From contig NZ_MCNV01000012.1 of the NCBI RefSeq assembly GCF_001718195.1, forward strand, positions 62,001-126,000: a stretch of DNA of 64,000 nt, written 5' to 3'. Within the stretch, counting starts at the first letter, position 1, and each line of letters begins with the position of its first letter. This DNA comes from Paraburkholderia nodosa (GTDB taxonomy: Bacteria; Pseudomonadota; Gammaproteobacteria; Burkholderiales; Burkholderiaceae). Positions 57,383 through 64,000 of the stretch are shown one piece after another. The translations under genes were made by a program, and so were the position numbers. The notes beneath the pieces were generated by a model. The model ran no database searches. It had not been told where the DNA came from and worked only from the letters and a program-made list of their open reading frames with translations.

Positions 57383-60190
57383 TTAGCTGGCGTTCCGCCC
57401 CGACTCTTTGTCGCTACGCTTTTTGCGCCCCTTGCCGGAGGCGGCTCCGGTCGAAGGTGCGGCCTTGTCTGCGTCTTCTTTAGACTCAGCGCCATTGCCT
57501 ATCTGCGGCTCAGACGTGGCTGCCGGCTCGAGCTTGTTAAATTTCACTTCCTCGCTTTCTTTGTCGTAGTCAATTGCCACGCTATCGCCGGATTTGAGCG
57601 TGTCGCCGAGTATTTCCCTTGCAAGGCGTGTTTCCACTTCCTGGCGGATTTGCCGTTTCAGTTCGCGTGCGCCGAATTCCGGTTGATAGCCGACATTGAC
57701 CAGGTGGTCCACCAGCGACTCGCTCACCTTGAGCGTGATGTCCTGTGCGGCTGCAGTGCGAACTACGCGATCGATCTGAATCTGTACGATCGCGCGAATA
57801 TTCTCCTTTGAAAGGGAATGGAACACGATGATATCGTCGATCCGGTTGAGGAACTCTGGACGGAAGTGGCCCTTGAGCACCTTCATCAGCTCCCCGCGCA
57901 CCTCCTTTTCGCCCTTGCGCTGCGCCTCTGGCTGCTCGAGGTTATCCATGATGATCGAGGCGCCCAAATTACTCGTCGCGATGATGATCGTGTTGCTGAA
58001 ATCGACCACGCGGCCCTTGCCGTCGGTGAGACGACCGTCGTCGAACACCTGCAGAAGGACGTTGTAGACATCGGGGTGTGCTTTCTCAATCTCGTCGAGG
58101 AGGATTACGCTATACGGGCGCCGCCGCACGCGCTCGGTGAGCTGTCCGCCCTCGTCGTAACCCACGTACCCAGGCGGAGCGCCGATAAGCCGGGCGACGG
58201 CATGGCGCTCCATATATTCGCTCATGTCGATACGGATAATTGCCTGCTCGTCCCCAAAAACGCTCTCCGCAAGCGCCTTTGCGAGCTCGGTTTTGCCGAC
58301 CCCCGTCGGCCCGAGAAAAAGGAACGTTGCAATGGGGCGGTGCTCCTGACCCAGGCCCGCGCGTGACAGGCGAACGGCATCGCTCACCGCCACGACCGCG
58401 TCGTCCTGACCGACCACGCGCTCTCGCAACTTGTCTTCCATCTTCAGAAGTTTTTGAAGTTCCTCCTGCGTGAGCTCGGCAACAGGAATACCGGTAAGGC
58501 GCGAGACGACCTCTGCGACGGACGCTACCGTAACTTCCAGTGTTTCTGTGCCGGTTTTACGCTGCCATGATTCCATCTGCTCATCGAGCTGTTTCTGCTT
58601 GTCGTTGATGCGTTCCTCGAATGTCTTGGCCTCATCGAAGCGCTTGCGCGACGACGCGTAGTCCTGCTCGCGCTTGAGCTGGGCAACTTCCGCTTCGAGT
58701 TCCTGGATGTCCGCCGGCCGGGACGTGGCGCCGATGCGCACGCGCGCGGCGGCCTGATCGATCAGGTCGATGGCCTTGTCCGGGAGAAAGCGCGAGGTGA
58801 TATAGCGGTCTGCAAACTCCGCGGCAGCGACGAATGCGTCATCAGAGAACGTTACCTGGTGGTGCGCTTCAAGCTTGTCCCGCAGGCCGCGCAAGATAAC
58901 GATGGTCTGCTCGACGCTGGGTTCTGGAACGAGCACCGGCTGGAATCGACGTTCCAGCGCCGCGTCCTTCTCGATGTACTTCTGGTACTCGTTGAGCGTA
59001 GTCGCACCGATGAGGCTCAGTTCGCCGCGCGCAAGCGCGGGTTTCAAGACGTTCGCGATGTCGAGGCCACCTTCACCGCCGCCCTGTCCGGCACCGACGA
59101 TGGTATGCAGCTCATCGATGAACAAAATCAGTTCGTCCTGCTTGGCCGTCACCTCGTCGATCAACTGTTTGGCGCGCTCCTCGAATTCGCCGCGGTACTT
59201 CGCACCGGCGACCATCGAATTGATATTGACCTCGACGAGGCGTTTGCCCCGCAGCACTTCAGGCACATCGCCATTCACGACGCGTTGTGCGAGTCCTTCA
59301 ACAATCGCGGTCTTGCCGACGCCCGGTTCGCCAATGAGTACAGGATTATTCTTTTTGCGGCGCGCTAGCACTTCAATCGTGCTTTCAATTTCCTGAGCGC
59401 GACCGAGCACCGGGTCGAGCTTGCCCTGGCGAGCGAGCGCGGTAAGGTCGCGGCCGAACTTGTCGAGGTTCGGCGTGCCGGTGGGTGTTTCGACACGCCC
59501 GTCTTCCGCGCCCTTGCCGACGACCTTTACGACCTTCTGGCGCAGCGCCTCAGCCGTTACGCCATACTTCTTCAGCAGCGTGCCCGCAAGGCTTTCCGGG
59601 ACGGCTGCAAGGCCGATCAGCAGATGCTCCGGGCCAACATAGGAGTGTCCGAGATCGCGGGAGGCCTGGAATGCGAACTGAAATGCCTTTTTCAGACGCG
59701 GCGATACGGTCATTCTCTCGAGCGATTCGTCGTCGCTGGCGGTCCCGTGCTTTGCGTGCTCGTCGATATAGCTCTTGATGTCCTGGGGAGAGAGCTTCAA
59801 CTCTTTCAGTAGCGCCGCGCACACGTCGGTGTCGGCGAGCACGTAAAGCAGATGCTCCGTATCCAGCTCGGTGCGGTGTAACTCGTGGGCCTTTTCCGCC
59901 GCGCGCTGGAGCAGCTCCATAGTCTGTTCACTGAATGCATCGGTTGCGTCGACGGACTCTCGAGGCACACTCGCGCTCAGTCCGGACTCGTCTCCGAACC
60001 CGCTCAGGAGACCGGACAGATCGCCGCCCCCGCCGAGCAGAGAGTCGAACGGATTCAGCATGCTTTGGTGGCGCATCAGCTGTCGATAGTGATAGTCGCA
60101 GATCGACAGCGACTTTCGCTCGCCGTTCTCGGTCACAACGACTCGCGCAACAGCGGGGCGAGCGTGGCAGATATCGCAGAGTGTAGCCAT
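57383..60190 (-). CDS. clpK: ClpK/ClpG-type stand-alone AAA+ disaggregase
   Basis: A 935-residue Clp/Hsp100 ATPase. The N-terminus has a zinc-finger-like set (C5, C8, C31, H34) before a Gly-rich linker and two Clp N repeats (about 85-230). Walker A of NBD1 is GEPGVGKT (287-294); a short coiled middle domain (IQELEAEVAQLKREQ) and NBD2 with GPTGVGKTELAKAL follow. The tail is acidic and basic low-complexity. The Zn-type N-domain matches ClpK/ClpG heat-resistance disaggregases, and no ClpP-binding [LIV]GF loop is seen. The usual thermotolerance-island partners are absent except small stress genes. Confidence 0.9.
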   Translation of the reverse strand: MATLCDICHARPAVARVVVTENGERKSLSICDYHYRQLMRHQSMLNPFDSLLGGGGDLSGLLSGFGDESGLSASVPRESVDATDAFSEQTMELLQRAAEKAHELHRTELDTEHLLYVLADTDVCAALLKELKLSPQDIKSYIDEHAKHGTASDDESLERMTVSPRLKKAFQFAFQASRDLGHSYVGPEHLLIGLAAVPESLAGTLLKKYGVTAEALRQKVVKVVGKGAEDGRVETPTGTPNLDKFGRDLTALARQGKLDPVLGRAQEIESTIEVLARRKKNNPVLIGEPGVGKTAIVEGLAQRVVNGDVPEVLRGKRLVEVNINSMVAGAKYRGEFEERAKQLIDEVTAKQDELILFIDELHTIVGAGQGGGEGGLDIANVLKPALARGELSLIGATTLNEYQKYIEKDAALERRFQPVLVPEPSVEQTIVILRGLRDKLEAHHQVTFSDDAFVAAAEFADRYITSRFLPDKAIDLIDQAAARVRIGATSRPADIQELEAEVAQLKREQDYASSRKRFDEAKTFEERINDKQKQLDEQMESWQRKTGTETLEVTVASVAEVVSRLTGIPVAELTQEELQKLLKMEDKLRERVVGQDDAVVAVSDAVRLSRAGLGQEHRPIATFLFLGPTGVGKTELAKALAESVFGDEQAIIRIDMSEYMERHAVARLIGAPPGYVGYDEGGQLTERVRRRPYSVILLDEIEKAHPDVYNVLLQVFDDGRLTDGKGRVVDFSNTIIIATSNLGASIIMDNLEQPEAQRKGEKEVRGELMKVLKGHFRPEFLNRIDDIIVFHSLSKENIRAIVQIQIDRVVRTAAAQDITLKVSESLVDHLVNVGYQPEFGARELKRQIRQEVETRLAREILGDTLKSGDSVAIDYDKESEEVKFNKLEPAATSEPQIGNGAESKEDADKAAPSTGAASGKGRKKRSDKESGRNAS

Positions 60191-60231
60191 GATCGAAGCA
60201 CCTTTAACCGTTGGGGGTTAACCTGAAGAAG

Positions 60232-60399
60232 TCAGCGGGCGCCGTCCGTTGCCTGTGAAAGGGCAACCGGCACCGACGCTTCGCTTGTTGGCATCAAGAA
60301 AGTGAACGTTTCACGCAGATACAGCCTGACCGTAGTGTCGGTGTGGCCAAGATAGCCGATGGAAAGCTCCTCGCCGAAATGGAGCTCGTAGTCGCCCCC
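60232..60399 (-). pseudogene. C-terminal remnant of a family 1 encapsulin
   Basis: The last 55 codons read GGDYELHFGEELSIGYLG, then VRLYLRETFTFLMPTSEASVP, which match the C-terminus of encapsulin shell proteins (RGGDFEL..GQDLSIGY, ESFTF...PEA). The rest of the shell protein is not present; upstream sequence in this and other frames is unrelated or shifted. It sits 42 bp before the clpK start on the same strand. Confidence 0.6.
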
Positions 60400-61024
60400 G
60401 CGTGTATCATGGCGCGCGCGTTCCAGTTGCGAGAGCCGGGGTCGCTGTTCACGACCGTGGTGGTGGCGTCGCGGTTGTCGGGCAAGTGTGCGGCCAACTC
60501 GAAGCGCAGGTCGATCGTCGCCGCAATAAAGTTCGCGAAGTGCCCGGGGTTGGGGGAAATCGCGGCGAAACCAAAAAGGGACAATTTGACGATTGAATTC
60601 TATTGTCGGATTCAGCGGATGTGAACATCTCGCCATCCGATACTTTATATCGGCGAATTCATCACCGAGCCAATTCACGATATCAGGTATCGGGTTCAAG
60701 AGAGGAACCCGACAATTTTGCATGGTGAATTTCGATGTACGATTTGTCCAATGTGGCGATAAATGCATTGCATTGCTCACACGAAATGCATGAGGCGCCG
60801 TTCGGCCCGGGAGTGATGCGGGCGGCGCAGTTCGGAAGCGTGGATCGTCGCAGCGTGTCTGAGGGGAACGTCATGAACGGCATTATCGGAGGATACGTCG
60901 GTGGAGTCGGAGCGAAGAGAGCGCCGCTCAATCCTGTGTTCGGCCCCGACCTGATCACGGGGTCTTGATTTTTGGTTTCGTCAGCTGCCGCCGGTCCGGT
61001 AGCGCTTTCCAACGGGGTTCAGTG
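60400..61024. other. Gene-poor stretch
   Basis: No convincing gene. Several short frames exist on both strands, including one (60435-60600, minus) with a fairly normal composition that I cannot assign. Bases 60590-60790 are less GC-rich than the surroundings. It may hold debris from the loss of the encapsulin gene. Confidence 0.5.
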
Positions 61025-61483
61025 ATGAAATTCGATAATGAGGCGAGCGCGCGTGTGGATGCGCCCAAAAAAGCCGGGCCGCACCTGACTACGCACGAAC
61101 ATGTGGGGCTGAACGGCAAGATTGCGGTCGCCATTACCAATGTGGTGGGGACAATGTGGTGCGCTTATGTCTTTGCGGCGATTGCACTTGTGAGCTTACC
61201 CTCGGCAATCCAAAGCGGCATTTCAGCGCTCGTTGCGTGGATCGCCCAGACCTTTTTGCAGCTCGTACTGCTTTCGGTAATCATGGTCGGCCAGAAGGTG
61301 GCAGCAGCGGCATCCGACAAGCAGGCATTGCAAACCTACAAGGACGCCGAGGCACTCCTGAAACTGCAGGACGAAATGCGCAGCCTCATTGAAGTTAACA
61401 ATACGCTAACGGAAGCAATTCATCGCGCAGTGCAGGAGATGAGAACCTCGACGACCGGACGGCCGGCCGCGCCGGCGGATTGA
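61025..61483 (+). CDS. Two-helix membrane protein (DUF1003-like)
   Basis: A 152-residue membrane protein. Two hydrophobic segments (AITNVVGTMWCAYVFAAIAL and WIAQTFLQLVLLSVIMVGQ) lie in the middle, with a short soluble N-terminus and a helical C-terminus (EALLKLQDEMRSLIEVNN). The pattern resembles DUF1003-type proteins. The ATG at 61025 follows GGGGTTCAG. The function is unknown. It lies next to the small gene at 61518 in the same orientation. Confidence 0.75.
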   Translation: MKFDNEASARVDAPKKAGPHLTTHEHVGLNGKIAVAITNVVGTMWCAYVFAAIALVSLPSAIQSGISALVAWIAQTFLQLVLLSVIMVGQKVAAAASDKQALQTYKDAEALLKLQDEMRSLIEVNNTLTEAIHRAVQEMRTSTTGRPAAPAD

Positions 61484-61517
61484 CGACCAGCAGCCTGCGT
61501 AATCACGGAGACCCCGG

Positions 61518-61850
61518 ATGGTGCCAACCGGGAATGTGACGTACAACGGGTTTGTGATAACGACACGATCCCGCAACAACGAGCGCGGCGGCTGGATCGC
61601 GCACGTGGAGATTCGTCGCGACGGCCGGTTGTTTGTTTGCAGCCCTGACACCGTCCAGCCGGAATGGTTGACGGAGACGGAGGCCAATCGGGATGGCCTC
61701 GAGCGAGGCTGCAAATTCATCGACCGCATAAAGAACGACCGCCAGGATCGCTCGTGGGTCGCCGTTCGCGAGCACGCGGAGCGCTGGTTCTTCAGACTCG
61801 AAACCTCGCAGGAAGCGCAGCAGATCGTCCGCGATCTCGATGCGCATTGA
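61518..61850 (+). CDS. Small hypothetical protein
   Basis: A 110-residue soluble protein: VTYNGFVITTRSRNNERGGW, AHVEIRRDGRLFV, then a helix EANRDGLERGCKFIDRI. This resembles in plan the small proteins at 36436 and 37326 (Y.GF.I, beta strands, helix). GGAG precedes the ATG. No function is proposed. Confidence 0.7.
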   Translation: MVPTGNVTYNGFVITTRSRNNERGGWIAHVEIRRDGRLFVCSPDTVQPEWLTETEANRDGLERGCKFIDRIKNDRQDRSWVAVREHAERWFFRLETSQEAQQIVRDLDAH

Positions 61851-62062
61851 GGGCCCGCTAGCGCAGTCGAACCACGCCATGCACCGTGGCCGTACCGCGC
61901 CGCATCAACTGTCGTCGACATTGTTGGCGTAGTGATCGATTGCGACCTTGCACTCGTCTACGATGACCCGAAGCTGGTCCGGCGTTGGCGACTCATATCG
62001 GTCGACCCTTTCCCGGGATGGTGAAGCTGTGCCGCGTGCGAATCAGGCTGCAACGCAACGCC

Positions 62063-62515
62063 TTACCACGATAGAGATTGTGTGAAGATTTTGCCGCCAT
62101 AACCGCGCACGACGTCCTCCACTTCATTGTCAGGCGGATTCCTGGTTTCGAGAATGAGCGCGAAGGTCCCCGGACGGAGTTCGAGTTCAATCGCGCCCGT
62201 TAGTTTCTTGTCCAGAACGTGCTCCAGCGCCCGACCCGCGAGCCCGGCACCTGCGCCTGCGACAGCGCCCGCGATTGCGCCGGGCGGCCCACCCAACAGA
62301 CCGATCAGCGCACCGCTTACTGCGCCGATCACGACGCCCCAGTGCGGCTCGCTGTATTGCGTCAGCACGTGCAGCTTGCCGTCCGAAGTCTTTTCGACCA
62401 TCACGCCGCTTTCAATCTTGAAGTCATCGTCCTTTTCGAAATTGTGCAGATCGCGCGAAGCTCTTTGAGCGACATCCAGATTGCCAAACGTTGCCACGAT
62501 CAGTTTCTGAGTCAT
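62063..62515 (-). CDS. DUF1269-family protein with glycine-zipper segment
   Basis: A 150-residue protein. The N-terminal KLIVATFGNLDVAQRASRDL and EKTSDGKLHV are as in DUF1269 proteins. A Gly/Ala-rich segment (GVVIGAVSGALIGLLGGPPG and on) forms a glycine-zipper-like hydrophobic stretch, followed by ELELRPGTFALILE. It is often linked to stress or oxidative conditions in relatives, but its function is not known. CAGGAGAGG precedes the ATG at 62515. Confidence 0.82.
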   Translation of the reverse strand: MTQKLIVATFGNLDVAQRASRDLHNFEKDDDFKIESGVMVEKTSDGKLHVLTQYSEPHWGVVIGAVSGALIGLLGGPPGAIAGAVAGAGAGLAGRALEHVLDKKLTGAIELELRPGTFALILETRNPPDNEVEDVVRGYGGKIFTQSLSW

Positions 62516-62598
62516 GCCCTCTCCTGTGATCATCATCCGGGACTCTTCAAGATAGTCAATCGGGATGCTCGCGTCATTGAACATTATTCCGATATTAA

Positions 62599-63561
62599 CT
62601 ATGGGTTCAACGCCTCCGAGATGTAGCTTCTGAGCGTGTCGACGACTTTACGGACCCGCAGGGCAATTGGACGCTGCGGCTGGATCAGCAGGTTCAGGGC
62701 AAGCGCGGGCACTTCATATTGGGGAAGCACCCGCACCAGTTCGCCGGTCGCGAGGGCGTCCTTCACGGCCGGCGCCTCGAGCACACCGAGCCCGAGTCCA
62801 GCCAAGACCAGTTCATACATCGGACGCCAATGCGTCGTCTTGATGATCGTCTGAACCGGCACGGAATCGATGAGCGCGCCGTCCCGGCAGATGGGTAGCA
62901 GGTCCGCATCGAAAGCACCCTTCACGCGGATCAGATTGTGTCGCGAGACATCCGCCAGGTCGTCGATCGCGTCGCTGCGGCTCAGATAATCCGGCGAAGC
63001 AACGAGCACGCGTTCGATGTCCCCAAGCGGCCACGCGATGTACGCACCGTCGCCCAGCTGTCCGAGACGAAACGAGATATCGACGCCCTCGGTGACAAGA
63101 TCGGTGACCTTGTCGTTGAGCACGAGCTCGATGTCGATGCGCGGATAGCTTTCACGGATACGCTTGACGCCCTCCGGCAGAAGGGTTTCGCCGAAGCAAT
63201 GCGGCGCTGCAATACGGATCGCGCCCTTCATTGCCTGTTCGTCGTTCGAGACTTCGGCCACGGCTTGCTCCACAGCGCCTAGAACAGCCTTGCTGCGTTC
63301 ATGGAAGATGGTTCCCTCAGGTGTGCACTTGAAGGCGCGCGCGTTGCGCAGCAGCAGGCGGCATCCAAGGTACTTTTCGAGCCGCTCGATGCGCTCGCTG
63401 ACGGCCGGCTGGCCGATGTCCAGATCTCTTGCTGCGCCCGAGATGCTGCCTCTTTCCACGACTCTGACGTAAATCCGCATAGCCTCCAGCAGATTCACAT
63501 TGCGTTCCCTGCCGTGGCCGGGGATATTCGCGGTGCGTCCTTCCGTAAGTGGCGTTGACAT
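62599..63561 (-). CDS. LysR-type transcriptional regulator
   Basis: A 320-residue LysR regulator. The HTH reads VVERGSISGAARDLDIGQPAVSERIERLEKYLG, then the effector domain (GAIRIAAPHCFGETLLPEG). The ATG at 63561 has GAGAGGAA upstream; an alternative GTG at 63498 gives a more usual 299 residues. It is closely like the truncated fragment at 56594, suggesting a former duplicate. Target genes are unknown. Confidence 0.9.
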   Translation of the reverse strand: MSTPLTEGRTANIPGHGRERNVNLLEAMRIYVRVVERGSISGAARDLDIGQPAVSERIERLEKYLGCRLLLRNARAFKCTPEGTIFHERSKAVLGAVEQAVAEVSNDEQAMKGAIRIAAPHCFGETLLPEGVKRIRESYPRIDIELVLNDKVTDLVTEGVDISFRLGQLGDGAYIAWPLGDIERVLVASPDYLSRSDAIDDLADVSRHNLIRVKGAFDADLLPICRDGALIDSVPVQTIIKTTHWRPMYELVLAGLGLGVLEAPAVKDALATGELVRVLPQYEVPALALNLLIQPQRPIALRVRKVVDTLRSYISEALNP

Positions 63562-63760
63562 ACGATTCCTCTCATTTCTTTAGCTCCAATTCTTGCGTCG
63601 CATCCAGAAGAGGCGACGTGGCGATGGAACAAGAGTAAGAGGGGGGACTCATGCGCGGAACGCACAAATCGCACTCACTGAGTAGAGTACAGTTTGGATG
63701 CACGAGCGCCGGGTGAAGAGCGTAGATAACAGTTGGAGCACTGGCCAGCCCTGAACTGTT

Positions 63761-64000
63761 ATGGAAACTGGATCGCCCAGTGCCGGGAGCGCTGGCGCAA
63801 GCTGCCTGCACAGTGCCACGGCTGCGGACGCGCTCGCGTTGCGCTTTCTGCCGCTCGCGCCGGCACTTACGTCGATCGCGTGCCACGTGGAAAATGAATT
63901 TGGATTCCTGATTTTCAGCGAACCCGATCTCGATGCAAGGGTGAAAGACTTCCTTCTGCAGCGCGATACGGCGGTTCATCGTCAAGCAGCGCACGTAGCG
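63761..64000 (+). CDS. Partial ORF running off the right edge
   Basis: A frame open from ATG 63761 to the end of the window (80 codons). It has a normal amino-acid mix with GFLIFSEPDLDARVKDFLL, while the opposite-strand ORF over the same bases is Arg-rich. No Shine-Dalgarno is visible and I do not recognise a family. Tentative. Confidence 0.35.
   Translation, partial: METGSPSAGSAGASCLHSATAADALALRFLPLAPALTSIACHVENEFGFLIFSEPDLDARVKDFLLQRDTAVHRQAAHVA

Noticed and set aside
57322-60243. GGGCGCC repeats around clpK as ends of a mobile element
   Set aside because: Two copies are arms of one hairpin and the third can be chance in GC-rich DNA; no transposase or consistent terminal repeats.
63572-63994. 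140-residue minus-strand ORF at the right edge
   Set aside because: Arg-rich frame without ribosome site; the opposite frame looks more protein-like, though it too is uncertain.

Overview
The window is high-GC DNA that reads like a chromosome of a Burkholderiales bacterium, most likely Paraburkholderia, Caballeronia or Burkholderia. This is inferred from OmpC-type porins with the usual Burkholderia signal peptides, a Lys/Ala-tailed HU-like protein, pobA, PAS and MEDS histidine kinases, and the abundance of LysR and IclR regulators and major facilitator (MFS) carriers. No ribosomal RNA, CRISPR array, prophage or intact insertion sequence was found.

Layout. 1-12 kb: a partial PAS histidine kinase, a GT2 glycosyltransferase, a HAD phosphatase, periplasmic trehalase divergent from pobA, a malate/lactate dehydrogenase with a DASS transporter, a small exported protein, a DJ-1/PfpI protein, and a scar where an AhpD-like gene and a divergent MocR regulator both lost their 5' ends. 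12-17 kb: HU-like protein, LysR regulator, porin, YihY membrane protein. 17-26.3 kb: a selenium-dependent formate dehydrogenase system (fdnG with an in-frame UGA and SECIS hairpin, fdnH, fdnI, fdhE, selA, selB) ending in selC, the tRNA-Sec gene; the selenoprotein and its decoding machinery lie together. 26.4-33 kb: a GH10 xylanase lipoprotein, a large autotransporter with a duplicated passenger, and an alpha/beta hydrolase.

33-43.5 kb is a stress-response region. It holds a MEDS-PAS hybrid kinase, several small hypothetical genes, and two tandem pairs of Hsp20 chaperones. Each pair has a sigma-32-like promoter and a leader that can hide its Shine-Dalgarno sequence. A third copy of that leader precedes an orphan 46-residue ORF. 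The region also has an RsbRD-type kinase beside a frameshifted response regulator and a small exported protein.

43.7-55.8 kb is a ten-gene catabolic operon on the minus strand: RraA-like aldolase, D-2-hydroxyacid dehydrogenase, SMP-30 lactonase, porin, four MFS transporters and two amidohydrolases. A divergent IclR regulator and three TTGTAC/GTACAA palindromes lie at its head. The substrate is unknown; lactone or pyrone-type acids are the best guess.

56-64 kb is a second stress-type segment. It has a stand-alone ClpK/ClpG-like disaggregase, a C-terminal encapsulin remnant, several small hypothetical or membrane genes, a DUF1269 protein, a LysR gene, and a 5'-truncated LysR relative on the other side of clpK. 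A roughly 50-bp element with a central palindrome occurs once near each stress region (33.1 and 55.9 kb).
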